This document shows positions 44,359 to 54,122 of a stretch of 64,000 nucleotides of DNA, piece after piece. Source of the DNA: Modestobacter caceresii (GTDB lineage: Bacteria > Actinomycetota > Actinomycetes > Mycobacteriales > Geodermatophilaceae). The DNA lies in assembly GCF_000761485.1 (NCBI RefSeq), contig NZ_JPMX01000007.1, positions 18,375 through 82,374 of the forward strand. Direction: 5' to 3'. The notes beneath the pieces are model-generated. The model had not been told where the DNA came from. It saw only the letters and a list, made by a program, of their open reading frames with translations, and searched no databases. Both the position numbers and the translations under genes were made by a program. The number at the start of each line of letters is the position of its first letter. Position 1 is the stretch's first letter.

Positions 44359-45794
44359 CCGTCTTCGCCGCCGCCGACCAGCCGACGCTGGCGGACTTCG
44401 GGTCCGACGTTTGGTGGATCGTGCTCATCAAGATCGTCGGCATCTTCGGGGTGCTGGTGCTGATGACGCTGTTCGCCATCGTCTTCGAGCGCAAGGTCGT
44501 CGCCCGGATGCAGCAGCGGATCGGCCCCAACCGGGTCGGGCCGCGCGGCTACCTGCAGAGCCTTGCCGACGGCCTGAAGCTGGCGTTCAAGGAGGACATC
44601 ATGCCGGCGCTGGCCGACAAGCCGGTGTACTTCCTGGCGCCGGTCATCGCCACCATCCCGGCCTTCCTGGCGTTCTCGGTCATCCCGCTCGGCCCGACGG
44701 TCAGCATCTTCGGCGAGCGCACGCCGTTGCAGCTCATCGACTCCCCGATCGGGGTGCTCATCGTGCTGGCCTGCTCGGCGATGGGCGTCTACGGCATCGT
44801 GCTCGGCGGCTGGGCCTCCGGGTCGACCTACCCGCTGCTCGGCTCGCTGCGCAGCGCCGCCCAGATGATCAGCTACGAGATCGCGATGGGCCTGTCGATC
44901 GTCGCGGTGTTCCTCTACGCCGGTTCGATGTCGACCTCGGAGATCGTCGCCGCCCAGGCCGACGGCACCGAGCTGTCCCTCTTCGGCCTGGAGTTCACCG
45001 GGCCCAGCTGGTTCGCCGTCCTGCTGCCGGTCTCCTTCGTCATCTACGTCATCGCCGTGGTGGGCGAGACCAACCGGGCACCCTTCGACCTCCCCGAGGC
45101 CGAGAGCGAGCTGGTCGGCGGCTTCCACACGGAGTACTCGTCGCTGAAGTTCGCCCTGTTCTTCCTGGCCGAGTACATCAACATCGTCACCGTCTCCGCG
45201 CTGGCCGCCACGCTCTTCCTCGGCGGCTGGCGGGCGCCCTGGCCGATCTCGATCTGGGACGGCGCCAACACCGGCTGGTGGCCGCTGCTGTGGTTCTTCG
45301 CCAAGGTCGTCGTCGCGCTGTTCGTCTTCGTCTGGCTGCGCGGCACGCTGCCCCGGCTCCGTTACGACCAGTTCATGAGCTTCGGCTGGAAGGTGCTCGT
45401 CCCGGTCGGCCTGGTCTGGATCCTCGTCGTCGCGACGCTGCGCGCCGTCGCCCGGGAGACCGACGTGGACGCCGGCGAGATGGCGGTCTTCGTCGGGGTG
45501 CCGATCGCGCTGGTGCTGCTGGGTGGGCTGCTGCTGGCCTCCCGGATGCGCAACCGCGACACCCGGGTCGCGGCCCGCGAGGCCGCCGCCGGCGGACCGG
45601 CACCGGCCGAGCCGCAGGTGCTGGACGCCCGTGGCCGCGACCGGGCCGCCGGCGGGTTCCCGGTGCCCCCGATGGACCTGGTCGTACCGCCGTCGCCCCG
45701 GCTGCGCGGCCGCGAGTCCGTCGGCGCCGGGACCGTCGTCGGCACCGGACGGCGCTCCAGCTCGACCACGCCCGAGGAGACCGACGATGTCTGA
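44355..45794 (+). CDS. nuoH: NADH-quinone oxidoreductase subunit H with C-terminal extension
   Basis: 479-residue membrane subunit linking the quinone site to the proton pumps. [53 protein letters not shown] and [15 protein letters not shown] are conserved; eight to nine helices. The last 85 residues are a polar Arg/Pro/Ala tail absent from E. coli NuoH. The end overlaps nuoI by eight bases. Confidence 0.96.
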   Translation: MTVFAAADQPTLADFGSDVWWIVLIKIVGIFGVLVLMTLFAIVFERKVVARMQQRIGPNRVGPRGYLQSLADGLKLAFKEDIMPALADKPVYFLAPVIATIPAFLAFSVIPLGPTVSIFGERTPLQLIDSPIGVLIVLACSAMGVYGIVLGGWASGSTYPLLGSLRSAAQMISYEIAMGLSIVAVFLYAGSMSTSEIVAAQADGTELSLFGLEFTGPSWFAVLLPVSFVIYVIAVVGETNRAPFDLPEAESELVGGFHTEYSSLKFALFFLAEYINIVTVSALAATLFLGGWRAPWPISIWDGANTGWWPLLWFFAKVVVALFVFVWLRGTLPRLRYDQFMSFGWKVLVPVGLVWILVVATLRAVARETDVDAGEMAVFVGVPIALVLLGGLLLASRMRNRDTRVAAREAAAGGPAPAEPQVLDARGRDRAAGGFPVPPMDLVVPPSPRLRGRESVGAGTVVGTGRRSSSTTPEETDDV

Positions 45795-46467
45795 GCCCAC
45801 CCCGCCGCCCCCCACCGAGCCGACGTCAGGCGCCAGCCCGGCCCGGCGGGAGGGCACGGCCATCGCCCGGCAGTCCTCCGCGGCGCCGGCCACCACGGCC
45901 CCCGGCAAGCGGTCCAGCTGGCTGCCCGGGCCCGCCCAGGGGTTCGGGGTCACCTTCGCCACGATGTTCAAGAAGGTGACGACCGAGGAGTACCCCGACG
46001 TCCCGAAGCAGACGAAGCCGCGCTATCACGGCCGGCACGTGCTCAACCGGCACCCCGACGGCCTGGAGAAGTGCGTGGGCTGCGAGCTGTGTGCCTGGGC
46101 CTGCCCCGCCGACGCCATCTACGTCGAGGGCGGGGACAACACCGAGGACGCCCGCTTCTCCCCGGGTGAGCGCTACGGCGCCGTTTACCAGATCAACTAC
46201 CTGCGCTGCATCTTCTGCGGGCTGTGCATCGAGGCCTGCCCCACCCGGTCGCTGACGATGAGCAACGACTTCGAGCTCGCCGACGACGACCGCCAGGCGC
46301 TGATCTACACCAAGGAGCAGCTGATGGCCCCGCTGCTCCCCGGCATGGAGCAGCCGCCGCACCCGATGCGGCTGGGCGACGACGAGCAGGACTACTACGT
46401 GCGCGACCCCAAGGCGGCGCCCCCGACGCAGCAGGCGGCCGAGCCGGTGCTCGAGGAGCGGGCGTGA
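45787..46467 (+). CDS. nuoI: NADH-quinone oxidoreductase subunit I
   Basis: 226-residue ferredoxin-like subunit with two [4Fe-4S] clusters (N6a, N6b) in [17 protein letters not shown] and [17 protein letters not shown]. An N-terminal Pro/Thr/Ala-rich segment of about 45 residues and a C-terminal tail are extra. ATG 45787 overlaps nuoH by eight bases and the end overlaps nuoJ as GTGA. Confidence 0.96.
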   Translation: MSEPTPPPPTEPTSGASPARREGTAIARQSSAAPATTAPGKRSSWLPGPAQGFGVTFATMFKKVTTEEYPDVPKQTKPRYHGRHVLNRHPDGLEKCVGCELCAWACPADAIYVEGGDNTEDARFSPGERYGAVYQINYLRCIFCGLCIEACPTRSLTMSNDFELADDDRQALIYTKEQLMAPLLPGMEQPPHPMRLGDDEQDYYVRDPKAAPPTQQAAEPVLEERA

Positions 46468-47369
46468 ACGTCGGGCACATGGGCGTCGTGGCCGCAGCTG
46501 CGGACACCGGGGTGGTCATCGGCACCGGAGAGACGATCGTCTTCTGGGTGCTCGCCCCGGTCGCGCTGGCCGGTGCGCTGGGGATGGTGCTGTCCCGCAA
46601 CGCCGTCCACTCGGCGCTGTGGCTGGTCGCCACGATGCTCAGCCTGGGCGTGTTCTACGTCGTCCAGGAGGCGCCGTTCCTCGGTGCGGCGCAGATCATC
46701 GTCTACACCGGCGCGATCATGATCCTGTTCCTGTTCGTCCTCATGCTGGTCGGCCGGGAGACGTCGGACTCGGTGGTCGAGACGCTGCGTGGGCAGCGGG
46801 TGGCGGCGATCGTCCTGGGCATCGGCTTCGCCGGGCTGGTGGGCGCCGGTGTCGCGCGGGGCGCCGAGGACCTGCCGGTGATCGGTCTCGCGGCGGTGCA
46901 GGACACCGCGGGCGGGCCGGCCGCCGGCAACGTCGAGGCGATCGCCGCCGTCCTCTACGGGCGCTTCGTGCTTGCCTTCGAGGTCACCGGTGCGCTGCTC
47001 ATCGTGGCCGCGGTGGGCGCGCTGATGCTCACCCACGCCGAACGGGAGCCCGGCGTCCTGCGCAGCCAGAAGGAGCGCTCCCGCGCCCGGTTCCTCACCG
47101 ACCGGCCGCAGACGCTGCCCGGGCCCGGCGTCTACGCGCGGGCCAACTCCATCGCCGCGCCCGGCCGGCTGCCCGACGGCGGTCTCGCGCCGAGCAGCTT
47201 CGCGACCGGGGTCGAGCCCGTGCGGGTCGACGAGCTGCCGCGCACCGGCAGCGTGGGGGCCGAGCGGGAGGGGCTGCCGCACGCCGGGGGCACCGACGCC
47301 GCGCTCGGCACGATCGGCGGCGGCACCACCGGCCCGGTCCCCGGCAGCGGAGAGGGCGCGCCCCGATGA
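46464..47369 (+). CDS. nuoJ: NADH-quinone oxidoreductase subunit J with C-terminal extension
   Basis: 301-residue membrane subunit; five helices lie in the first 195 residues, including [10 protein letters not shown] and [20 protein letters not shown]. About 100 residues of cytoplasmic tail follow ([19 protein letters not shown] and Gly-rich sequence), longer than in proteobacteria. GTG 46464 overlaps nuoI and the end overlaps nuoK as ATGA. Confidence 0.95.
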   Translation: MNVGHMGVVAAAADTGVVIGTGETIVFWVLAPVALAGALGMVLSRNAVHSALWLVATMLSLGVFYVVQEAPFLGAAQIIVYTGAIMILFLFVLMLVGRETSDSVVETLRGQRVAAIVLGIGFAGLVGAGVARGAEDLPVIGLAAVQDTAGGPAAGNVEAIAAVLYGRFVLAFEVTGALLIVAAVGALMLTHAEREPGVLRSQKERSRARFLTDRPQTLPGPGVYARANSIAAPGRLPDGGLAPSSFATGVEPVRVDELPRTGSVGAEREGLPHAGGTDAALGTIGGGTTGPVPGSGEGAPR

Positions 47370-47665
47370 CCATCACGAACTACCTGGTGCTGGCCGCGAT
47401 CCTGTTCACCATCGGCGCGGTCGGCGTCCTGGTCCGGCGCAACGCGATCGTCGTGTTCATGTGCATCGAGCTGATGCTCAACTCGGTGAACCTCACGCTG
47501 ATCACCTTCGCCCGGAGCACCGGGACGGTCGAGGGCCAGGTCATCGCCCTGTTCGTGATGGTCGTCGCCGCCGCGGAGGTGGTCATCGGCCTGGCGATCA
47601 TCATGTCGATCTACCGCACCCGCCGCTCGGCCTCGGTCGACGACGTCAACCTGCTGAAGTACTGA
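47366..47665 (+). CDS. nuoK: NADH-quinone oxidoreductase subunit K
   Basis: 99-residue, three-helix membrane subunit. The conserved buried glutamates are in [15 protein letters not shown] and [13 protein letters not shown], part of the proton path next to NuoN/NuoJ. Length is standard. The ATG overlaps nuoJ; a 19-base gap with GGGAG leads to nuoL. Confidence 0.97.
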   Translation: MTITNYLVLAAILFTIGAVGVLVRRNAIVVFMCIELMLNSVNLTLITFARSTGTVEGQVIALFVMVVAAAEVVIGLAIIMSIYRTRRSASVDDVNLLKY

Positions 47666-47684
47666 GCGGAACGGGAGCACAGGG

Positions 47685-49601
47685 GTGAACGAGGTCGTGC
47701 CTGCGTCGGTCCCGGTCGACGGGCTGTTGTCCGTCGCGTGGCTGGTGATCGTGCTGCCGCTGGCCGGTGCGGCGCTGTTGCTGCTGGGCGGGCGGCGTAC
47801 CGATCGCTGGGGCCACCTGCTGGCCACCGGCACCGTGGTCGCGGCGTTCGCCGTCGCGCTCGCCTGCACCCTCGCGCTGACCGAACGCGCCGGCCGCACA
47901 GTGAGCCTGGACCTGTTCACCTTCATCGACACCGGCAACCTCGACGTCACCGCCGGGCTGCTGTTCGACCCGCTGTCGGCGGCCTTCACCCTGCTGATCA
48001 CCGGGGTCGGTGCGCTGATCCACGTCTACTCGATCGGCTACATGGCGCACGACCCCGGCCGCCGCCGGTTCTTCGCCTACCTCAACCTGTTCGTCGCGGC
48101 GATGCTGCTGCTGGTCCTGGGCAACAGCTACGTGGCCCTCTACGTCGGCTGGGAGGGCGTCGGCCTGGCGTCCTACCTGCTCATCGCGTTCTGGCACACC
48201 CGCCCGGCGGCCGCCACGGCGGCCAAGAAGGCCTTCCTGATGAACCGGGTCGGGGACGTCGGCCTGGCGCTGGCGATCTTCCTGATGTTCGCCCAGCTCG
48301 GGACGACGTCCTACGCCGGCGTCTTCGGCTCGGTCGGGCTGCTCGCCGGCGGCACCGTCACCGCGATCGGGCTGCTCCTGCTGCTCGGCGCCTGCGGCAA
48401 GTCCGGCCAGTTCCCGCTGCAGGCCTGGCTGCCCGACGCGATGGAGGGCCCGACGCCGGTCTCGGCGCTCATCCACGCGGCCACGATGGTGACCGCCGGG
48501 GTCTACCTGATCGCCCGCAGCGCCCCGCTGTACGACGCCACGCCCACCGCCCGCACCGTCGTCCTGGCCGTCGGCGCGGTCACCCTGCTGATCGGGGCCA
48601 TCGCCGGCTGCGCCCACGACGACATCAAGAAGGTGCTGGCCTACTCCACGGTCAGCCAGATCGGCTACATGTTCCTGGCCGTGGGGCTCGGGCCGGTCGG
48701 CTACGCGGCCGCCATCGCCCACCTGCTGGCGCACGGCTTCTTCAAGGCCGGGCTGTTCCTCGGTGCCGGCTCGGTGATGCACGCGATGGACGACTCCGTC
48801 GACATGCGCCGCTTCGGCGGCCTGGCCAGGAAGCTGCCGATCACCTTCGTCACCTTCGGGCTGGGCTACCTGGCGCTGATCGGCTTCCCGTTCCTGTCCG
48901 GCTGGTGGACCAAGGACGCGATCATCGAGGCCGCGCTGGACCGCGGCGGCGTCTCCGGCTGGGTCCTCGGCGGGGTCGCCGTTCTCGGCGCCGGGCTCAC
49001 CGCCTTCTACATGACCCGGCTGATGCTGATGACGTTCTTCGGCCGACCCCGCTGGGAGGAGGGCGTGCACCCGCACGAGGCCCCCGCGTCGATGACGGCG
49101 CCGATGGTGCTGCTGGCCTTCGGGTCGGTCGCCGCGGGCTTCTTGCTGGTGTCGGTCTTCCCGCTCAGCGGCTGGCTGGAGCCGGTGTTCGGCGAGCCGG
49201 AGGAGGCCGCGCACCTGGTGTCGCCGCTGGTGGTCAGCATCGTCGTCACGATCGTCGTCGCCCTCGGGGCGCTCACGGCCTGGCTGTTCGTCGGCCGCCG
49301 CGAGGTGCCGACGACGGCGCCGGCCCGCGTCTCGCCGGTGGTCACCGCCGCGCGTCGCGGGCTCTACGCCGACACGGTCAACGAGTCGCTCGTCATGCGC
49401 CCCGGGATGTGGCTGACCCGCGCGCTGGTCTGGCTGGACGCGCGCGGGGTGGACGGCGCGGTCAACGGCGCGGCCGCCGCGCTGGGTGGCGGGTCGGCCC
49501 GGCTGGGTCGGGTGCAGACCGGGTTCGTCCGCAGTTACGCCCTCGGCATCCTCGGCGGCGCGGTGCTGGTCGCCGGCGCCCTGGTCGCGGTGACGGCATG
49601 A
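47685..49601 (+). CDS. nuoL: NADH-quinone oxidoreductase subunit L
   Basis: 638-residue Mrp-type antiporter-like proton-pumping subunit with about 16 helices and the long lateral helix at the C-terminus. Key motifs are VGWEGVGLASYLLIAFW (essential Glu), KSGQFPLQAWLPDAMEGPTP (Lys and HxxxP-type region), SALIHAATMVTAGVYL and HLLAHGFFKAGLFLGAGS. The end overlaps a 15-codon frame that bridges to nuoM. Confidence 0.97.
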   Translation: MNEVVPASVPVDGLLSVAWLVIVLPLAGAALLLLGGRRTDRWGHLLATGTVVAAFAVALACTLALTERAGRTVSLDLFTFIDTGNLDVTAGLLFDPLSAAFTLLITGVGALIHVYSIGYMAHDPGRRRFFAYLNLFVAAMLLLVLGNSYVALYVGWEGVGLASYLLIAFWHTRPAAATAAKKAFLMNRVGDVGLALAIFLMFAQLGTTSYAGVFGSVGLLAGGTVTAIGLLLLLGACGKSGQFPLQAWLPDAMEGPTPVSALIHAATMVTAGVYLIARSAPLYDATPTARTVVLAVGAVTLLIGAIAGCAHDDIKKVLAYSTVSQIGYMFLAVGLGPVGYAAAIAHLLAHGFFKAGLFLGAGSVMHAMDDSVDMRRFGGLARKLPITFVTFGLGYLALIGFPFLSGWWTKDAIIEAALDRGGVSGWVLGGVAVLGAGLTAFYMTRLMLMTFFGRPRWEEGVHPHEAPASMTAPMVLLAFGSVAAGFLLVSVFPLSGWLEPVFGEPEEAAHLVSPLVVSIVVTIVVALGALTAWLFVGRREVPTTAPARVSPVVTAARRGLYADTVNESLVMRPGMWLTRALVWLDARGVDGAVNGAAAALGGGSARLGRVQTGFVRSYALGILGGAVLVAGALVAVTA

Positions 49602-49645
49602 CCACCCTGAACACCCCCACCCGCGGAGAGGCGGCCCGGCCGTGA
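49598..49645 (+). other. Bridging 15-codon ORF between nuoL and nuoM
   Basis: An ATG overlapping the nuoL stop (ATGA) opens a frame (MTTLNTPTRGEAARP) whose stop overlaps the nuoM GTG (GTGA). It would allow ribosomes to pass by re-initiation from nuoL to nuoM. GAGAGGCGG inside it is the likely nuoM ribosome-binding site. Coding status is unproven. Confidence 0.35.
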
Positions 49646-51366
49646 CCGACGTCCCCTGGCTGGTCCTGATGATCGTCGTCCCGGCGGTCGGTGCGGCGGC
49701 CGTCGCGGCGCTGCCGGCCGCCCGGGAGGCGCTGGCCCGCCAGCTCGCCCTGGCGGTGAGCCTGCTGGTCCTGCTGCTCGCCGTGCTGACCACCGTCGCC
49801 TTCGACCCCGGCGGCGAGCGCTTCCAGCTGACCACCTCGGTGGCCTGGATCCCCGACTTCGGGGTGGACTTCGCCCTCGGCGTCGACGGCATCGCGCTGT
49901 CCATGCTGCTGCTGATCGGCGTGCTGGTGCCGGTCGTCGTGGGCGCCTCGTGGCGGGACACCCCGCTGCCCCGGCCGGGCCGCCCGGCGCGGTCGATGAC
50001 CGCCTTCTGGGCGTGGCTGCTGCTGCTCGAGTCGCTGATGGTCGGGGTCTTCGCCGCCACCGACGTCTTCCTGTTCTACGTCTTCTTCGAGGCGATGCTC
50101 GTGCCGATGTACTTCCTGATCGGCAGCTTCGGGGGTGCGAACCGGCAGTACGCCGCGGTCAAGTTCTTCCTGTACAGCCTGCTCGGCGGGCTGGTCATGC
50201 TCGCCTCGGTGATCGGGCTGTACGTGGTCAGCAACTCCCAGCTCGGGGAGGGCACGTTCGCCTTCGACGCGCTGCGCCAGCTGGAGATCGACCCGAACGT
50301 GCAGAAGCTGCTGTTCGCCGGCTTCTTCCTCGCCTTCGCCATCAAGGCACCGCTGGTGCCCTTCCACACCTGGCTGCCCGACTCGGGGGCCGAGGCACCC
50401 ATCGGCGGCGCCGTGCTCCTGGTCGGCGTGCTGGACAAGGTCGGCACCTTCGGCTTCCTGCGCTACTGCCTCCCGCTGTTCCCCGACGCGTCCCGCGACC
50501 TGGCCCCCTGGGTGCTGGTGCTCGCCGTGGCCGGGATCATCTACGCGGCGCTGCTGGCCGTCGGGCAGAGCGACATGAAGCGGCTGGTGTCCTACACCTC
50601 GATCGCGCACTTCGGCTTCATCGCGCTGGGCATCTTCGCCTTCACCACCGAGGCAGCCACCGGCGCGGTGCTCTACATGTTCAACCACGGCATCGCCACC
50701 GGCCTGCTGTTCATCGTCGTCGGCATGGTCATCGCCCGCGGCGGCTCCCGGCAGATCCGCGACTACGGCGGCCTGGCGGCCAGGACGCCGCTGCTGGCCG
50801 GGGTCTTCCTGCTCGCCGGGCTGGCCTCCCTCGCGCTGCCGGGCACCAACAGCTTCGTCAGCGAGTTCCTGGTGCTGATCGGGGCGTTCCCGACCCGCCC
50901 GGTGTTCACGATCATCGCCACCGTGGGGATCGTGCTGGCCGCCCTCTACGTGCTGCTGATGTACCAGCGGGTCATGCACGGGCCGCCGCGCGGCGTGCTG
51001 CTGGTCGACGAGGACGGTCCTGCTGATCACGGCGCTGCTGATCACGGCCCTGCTGATCACGGCGCTGGCGAGCACGGCGCCCGGGGCGGCGCCACCGCCG
51101 TCCCCGAGCGCGGTGCCGGCGGGGCGACCGCGGTGCTGGAGGCGCCGGCGCGGGCCCGGGTGCTGGCGGTCCGTGACCTGTCCGGGCGGGAGATCGCCGT
51201 CGTCACGCCGCTGGTCGCCCTGATCCTGGTGCTCGGGGTGTACCCGCAGCCGCTGATCGACCTGGTCAGCCCGGCGGTCGAGGCCACCATGAGCGACATC
51301 GGCGTCGACCCCGGGGGCAGCACGCCTGCTGCACCGGGCAGCACCGGGACCGGGGGGACCGACTGA
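49642..51366 (+). CDS. nuoM: NADH-quinone oxidoreductase subunit M with His-rich loop
   Basis: 574-residue antiporter-like proton-pumping subunit with about 14 helices. It contains YVFFEAMLVPMYFLIG (essential Glu), KAPLVPFHTWLPDSGAEAP, LVSYTSIAHFGFIALG and FNHGIATGLLFI. After the helix ending MYQRVMHGPP there is an insert of about 60 polar residues containing ADHGAADHGPADHG, encoded by a 15-bp tandem repeat. The stop overlaps nuoN as TGATG. Confidence 0.96.
   Translation: MTDVPWLVLMIVVPAVGAAAVAALPAAREALARQLALAVSLLVLLLAVLTTVAFDPGGERFQLTTSVAWIPDFGVDFALGVDGIALSMLLLIGVLVPVVVGASWRDTPLPRPGRPARSMTAFWAWLLLLESLMVGVFAATDVFLFYVFFEAMLVPMYFLIGSFGGANRQYAAVKFFLYSLLGGLVMLASVIGLYVVSNSQLGEGTFAFDALRQLEIDPNVQKLLFAGFFLAFAIKAPLVPFHTWLPDSGAEAPIGGAVLLVGVLDKVGTFGFLRYCLPLFPDASRDLAPWVLVLAVAGIIYAALLAVGQSDMKRLVSYTSIAHFGFIALGIFAFTTEAATGAVLYMFNHGIATGLLFIVVGMVIARGGSRQIRDYGGLAARTPLLAGVFLLAGLASLALPGTNSFVSEFLVLIGAFPTRPVFTIIATVGIVLAALYVLLMYQRVMHGPPRGVLLVDEDGPADHGAADHGPADHGAGEHGARGGATAVPERGAGGATAVLEAPARARVLAVRDLSGREIAVVTPLVALILVLGVYPQPLIDLVSPAVEATMSDIGVDPGGSTPAAPGSTGTGGTD
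51019..51066 (+). repeat. 15-bp tandem repeat inside nuoM
   Basis: Three near-identical copies of a 15-base unit containing CTGCTGATCACGGC encode (Ala/Pro)-Asp-His-Gly-Ala repeats in a loop of NuoM. Confidence 0.85.
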
Positions 51367-52910
51367 TGGGCGCCATCGAGGCACCGGACCTGTCCTATGC
51401 GGCGCTCGCACCGCTGCTGTTCGTCTTCGGCGCCGCGTGCGTCGGCGTCCTGGTCGAGGCGTTCACGCCCCGGTCCGTGCGCCATCCCGTGCAGGTGACG
51501 ATCGCCCTGGTCGGCACCGTCGGGGCCTTCGTCGCCACGCTGCTGCTGGCCGGCACCGAGGAGGTCACCGCCGCCGGGGCGCTGGCCGTCGACGGGCCGG
51601 CCCTCTTCCTGCAGGGGACGATCGCCGTTCTCGGCGCGCTGTCGGTCCTGCTGTTCAGCGAGCGCGCCCTCGACCCGGCCCGCTCGGCGTTCGTCGCCGC
51701 CGCCGCGGTCCCGGCCGGCAGCGTCCGGGACCGCGAGCTGGCCACCTCCGAGCGGGTGCAGACCGAGGCCTACCCGCTGGCCTCCTTCGCCATCGGCGGC
51801 ATGATGCTGTTCACCGCCGCCAACGACCTGCTGATCATGTTCGTGGCGCTCGAGGTGCTCAGCCTGCCGCTGTACCTGCTGTCCGGGCTCGCCCGCCGCC
51901 GCCGGCTGCTGTCCCAGGAGGCGGCGGTCAAGTACTTCCTGCTCGGCGCCTTCGCCTCGGCGTTCTTCCTGTACGGGCTGGCCCTGGTCTACGGCGCGAC
52001 CGGGAGCGTGCGGCTGTCCGACGTGCGGGTGGCCGTGGTCACCGAGGGCGGCAGCGCCCTGATGGTGATCGGGCTGGGCCTGCTCGTGGTCGGGCTGATG
52101 TTCAAGGCCAGCGTCGCGCCCTTCCACAGCTGGACCCCCGACGTCTACCAGGGCGCCCCCACCGCGGTGACCGCCTTCATGGCCGCGGCCACCAAGGTCG
52201 CCGCCTTCGGGGCGGTGCTGCGGCTGCTCTACGTGGCCTTCGGCACCGCCGACTGGACCTGGCGCCCGCTGGTCTACGCCCTGGCGATCGCGTCCATGGT
52301 GGTCGGCGCGGTGCTCGGGCTCACCCAGACCGACGTCAAGCGGATGCTGGCCTACTCCTCGATCGCCCACGCCGGCTTCCTGCTCACCGGGGTCATCGGC
52401 CTCGGCCCGGACGGCACCGGCTACGGGCTGGCCGCGACCATGTTCTACCTGGTCACCTACGGCCTCACCACGCTCGGCGCGTTCGGGCTGGTCACCCTGG
52501 TCCGGGACGGCGACGGCGAGGCCACCCACCTCTCCCAGTGGGCCGGCCTCGCCCAGCGCTCCCCGCTGGTGGCCGCGCTGATGTCCTTCTTCCTGCTGGC
52601 CCTCGCCGGCATCCCGCTCACCAGTGGGTTCACCGGCAAGTTCGCCGTCTTCCGGGCCGCCATCGAGGCCGGCGCCTGGCCGCTGGTCGTCACCGCCCTG
52701 GTCGCCAGTGCGATCGCGGCGTTCTTCTACCTGCGGGTGGTCGTGCTCATGTACTTCTCCGACCCCGCGCCCGACGGCCCCACCGTCGGCGTGCCCGGCA
52801 TGCCGACCACGATCGTGCTCGCGGTCACCGCAGCCGCGACGCTCGTGCTCGGCGTCCTGCCCGGCGCGGTCCTCGAGCTGGCCGAGTCGGCCGCGGTGTT
52901 CGTCGGCTGA
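51366..52910 (+). CDS. nuoN: NADH-quinone oxidoreductase subunit N
   Basis: 514-residue antiporter-like subunit, last gene of the nuo operon. LIMFVALEVLSLPLYLLSG (essential Glu), KYFLLGAFASAFFLYG, KASVAPFHSWTPDVYQGAPT and MLAYSSIAHAGFLLTG are conserved. A loop of about 25 residues (SAFVAAAAVPAGSVRDRELA) differs from the E. coli protein. ATG 51366 overlaps the nuoM stop by one base. A hairpin follows the stop. Confidence 0.96.
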   Translation: MGAIEAPDLSYAALAPLLFVFGAACVGVLVEAFTPRSVRHPVQVTIALVGTVGAFVATLLLAGTEEVTAAGALAVDGPALFLQGTIAVLGALSVLLFSERALDPARSAFVAAAAVPAGSVRDRELATSERVQTEAYPLASFAIGGMMLFTAANDLLIMFVALEVLSLPLYLLSGLARRRRLLSQEAAVKYFLLGAFASAFFLYGLALVYGATGSVRLSDVRVAVVTEGGSALMVIGLGLLVVGLMFKASVAPFHSWTPDVYQGAPTAVTAFMAAATKVAAFGAVLRLLYVAFGTADWTWRPLVYALAIASMVVGAVLGLTQTDVKRMLAYSSIAHAGFLLTGVIGLGPDGTGYGLAATMFYLVTYGLTTLGAFGLVTLVRDGDGEATHLSQWAGLAQRSPLVAALMSFFLLALAGIPLTSGFTGKFAVFRAAIEAGAWPLVVTALVASAIAAFFYLRVVVLMYFSDPAPDGPTVGVPGMPTTIVLAVTAAATLVLGVLPGAVLELAESAAVFVG

Positions 52911-52920
52911 CCGGCTCCCG

Positions 52921-52959
52921 ACGGCCCGGCCGGCGGCAGGCCGGTGCGCCGGGGGCCGT
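52921..52959. terminator. Hairpin after nuoN
   Basis: ACGGCCC pairs with GGGCCGT, enclosing further GC-rich pairing, 10 bases after the nuo operon. No U-tract. It lies directly before the polyprenyl synthase promoter. Confidence 0.6.
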
Positions 52960-52969
52960 GCGCGGCGGC

Positions 52970-52975
52970 TATCTT
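52970..52975 (+). promoter_or_regulatory. -10 box TATCTT before the polyprenyl synthase gene
   Basis: TATCTT ends nine bases before the ATG at 52985; the leader would be absent or only a few bases. Confidence 0.45.
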
Positions 52976-52984
52976 CGTCGGTTG

Positions 52985-54061
52985 ATGACCGGAGCCGGCA
53001 CCACCAGCCCCCAGGGCGGCGGACGCGACCCCCAGCGAGAGGGCCAGTCCTGGCACCGGCCCGCCAGCCCGGCCTCGACGATCGGCCCCTGGCTGCCCGA
53101 CGGTGAGCTCGGTGAGGCCCTGTCCGACGGGCTGGCGCGGGTGGAGGCCCGGCTGGCGTCCTCGGTCGCCAGCGAGCACGCGTTCGTGAACGAGGCCGCC
53201 GGTCACCTGATGGCCGCCGGCGGCAAGCGGTTCCGGCCGCTGCTGGCCCTGCTCGCCGCCCAGCTCGGCGACGCGGACGCCCCCGAGGTGGTCGACGCGG
53301 CCGTCGTCTGCGAGCTGACCCACCTGGCCACGCTGTACCACGACGACGTGATGGACGAGGCCTCCGTCCGCCGGGGCGCCCCGAGCGCCAACAGTCGCTG
53401 GACCAACAGCGTCGCCATCCTGACCGGCGACTTCCTCTTCGCCCGGGCGTCGGACCTGCTGGCCGACCTCGGTCCGGAGGCCGTCCGGGTGCAGGCCCGG
53501 ACGTTCGAGCGGCTGGTCACCGGGCAGCTGCGGGAGACCGTCGGCGCCCAGCCGGGCGAGGACGCCGTCGGCCACCACCTCGGGGTGCTGGCCGACAAGA
53601 CCGGGTCCCTGGTCGCCACCTCCGCCCGATTCGGTGCCTCGTTCGCGGGCGCCACCCCGGAGCTGGTCACCGCGCTGACCGCGTTCGGTGAGGAGGTCGG
53701 GGTGGCCTTCCAGCTCTCCGACGACCTGATCGACATCGTCAGCGAGGCCGGGGTGTCGGGGAAGCGCCCCGGCACCGACCTGCGCGAGGGGATCGCCACC
53801 CTGCCGGTGCTGTTCGCCCTGGCCGGTGACGACCCGGCCGAGGCCCGGCTCCGCGAGCTGGTGGCCGGCCCGGTCGTCGACGACACCGAGCACGCCGAGG
53901 CGCTCGCCCTGCTGCGCAGCTCGACCTCGCTCGCCCGGGCCACCGCCGTGCTCGGCGAGTACGCCGACCGGGCCCGCAACCGGTTGACGGCGGTGCCCGA
54001 CGGCCCGGTGCGGGAGGCCCTCTCCGGGTTGTGCACGTACGTGGTGACCCGCACCAGCTGA
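52985..54061 (+). CDS. Polyprenyl diphosphate synthase (GrcC1/HepT-like)
   Basis: 358-residue trans-isoprenyl diphosphate synthase, probably making the side chain that MenA attaches to the menaquinone ring. The first Asp-rich motif is LYHDDVMDEA, the second QLSDDLIDIVSE; GGKRFRPLLALL and LTGDFLFARA are also present. Residues 1-35 are an extra Gly/Pro/Gln-rich segment. ATG 52985 lies nine bases after TATCTT. Chain length (C40-C50) cannot be read reliably. Mycobacterial grcC1 has the same neighbours, menG upstream and htpX downstream. Confidence 0.92.
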   Translation: MTGAGTTSPQGGGRDPQREGQSWHRPASPASTIGPWLPDGELGEALSDGLARVEARLASSVASEHAFVNEAAGHLMAAGGKRFRPLLALLAAQLGDADAPEVVDAAVVCELTHLATLYHDDVMDEASVRRGAPSANSRWTNSVAILTGDFLFARASDLLADLGPEAVRVQARTFERLVTGQLRETVGAQPGEDAVGHHLGVLADKTGSLVATSARFGASFAGATPELVTALTAFGEEVGVAFQLSDDLIDIVSEAGVSGKRPGTDLREGIATLPVLFALAGDDPAEARLRELVAGPVVDDTEHAEALALLRSSTSLARATAVLGEYADRARNRLTAVPDGPVREALSGLCTYVVTRTS

Positions 54062-54122
54062 GGAAGGACCCCCATGCCCCCCACCGCTCGCAAGCTCGCG
54101 GCGGGACCCTGCATGGGGGCCG
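54062..54122. repeat. Dispersed palindromic post-stop element, copy C, overlapping a lipoprotein start
   Basis: Starts with the base after the polyprenyl synthase stop: GGAAGGACC, C-run, CACCGCTCGCAAGCTCGCGG, CGGGACCCTGCATGGGGGCCG. It closely matches copy A. The ATG and first 16 codons of the sugar dehydrogenase lie within it. Confidence 0.7.
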
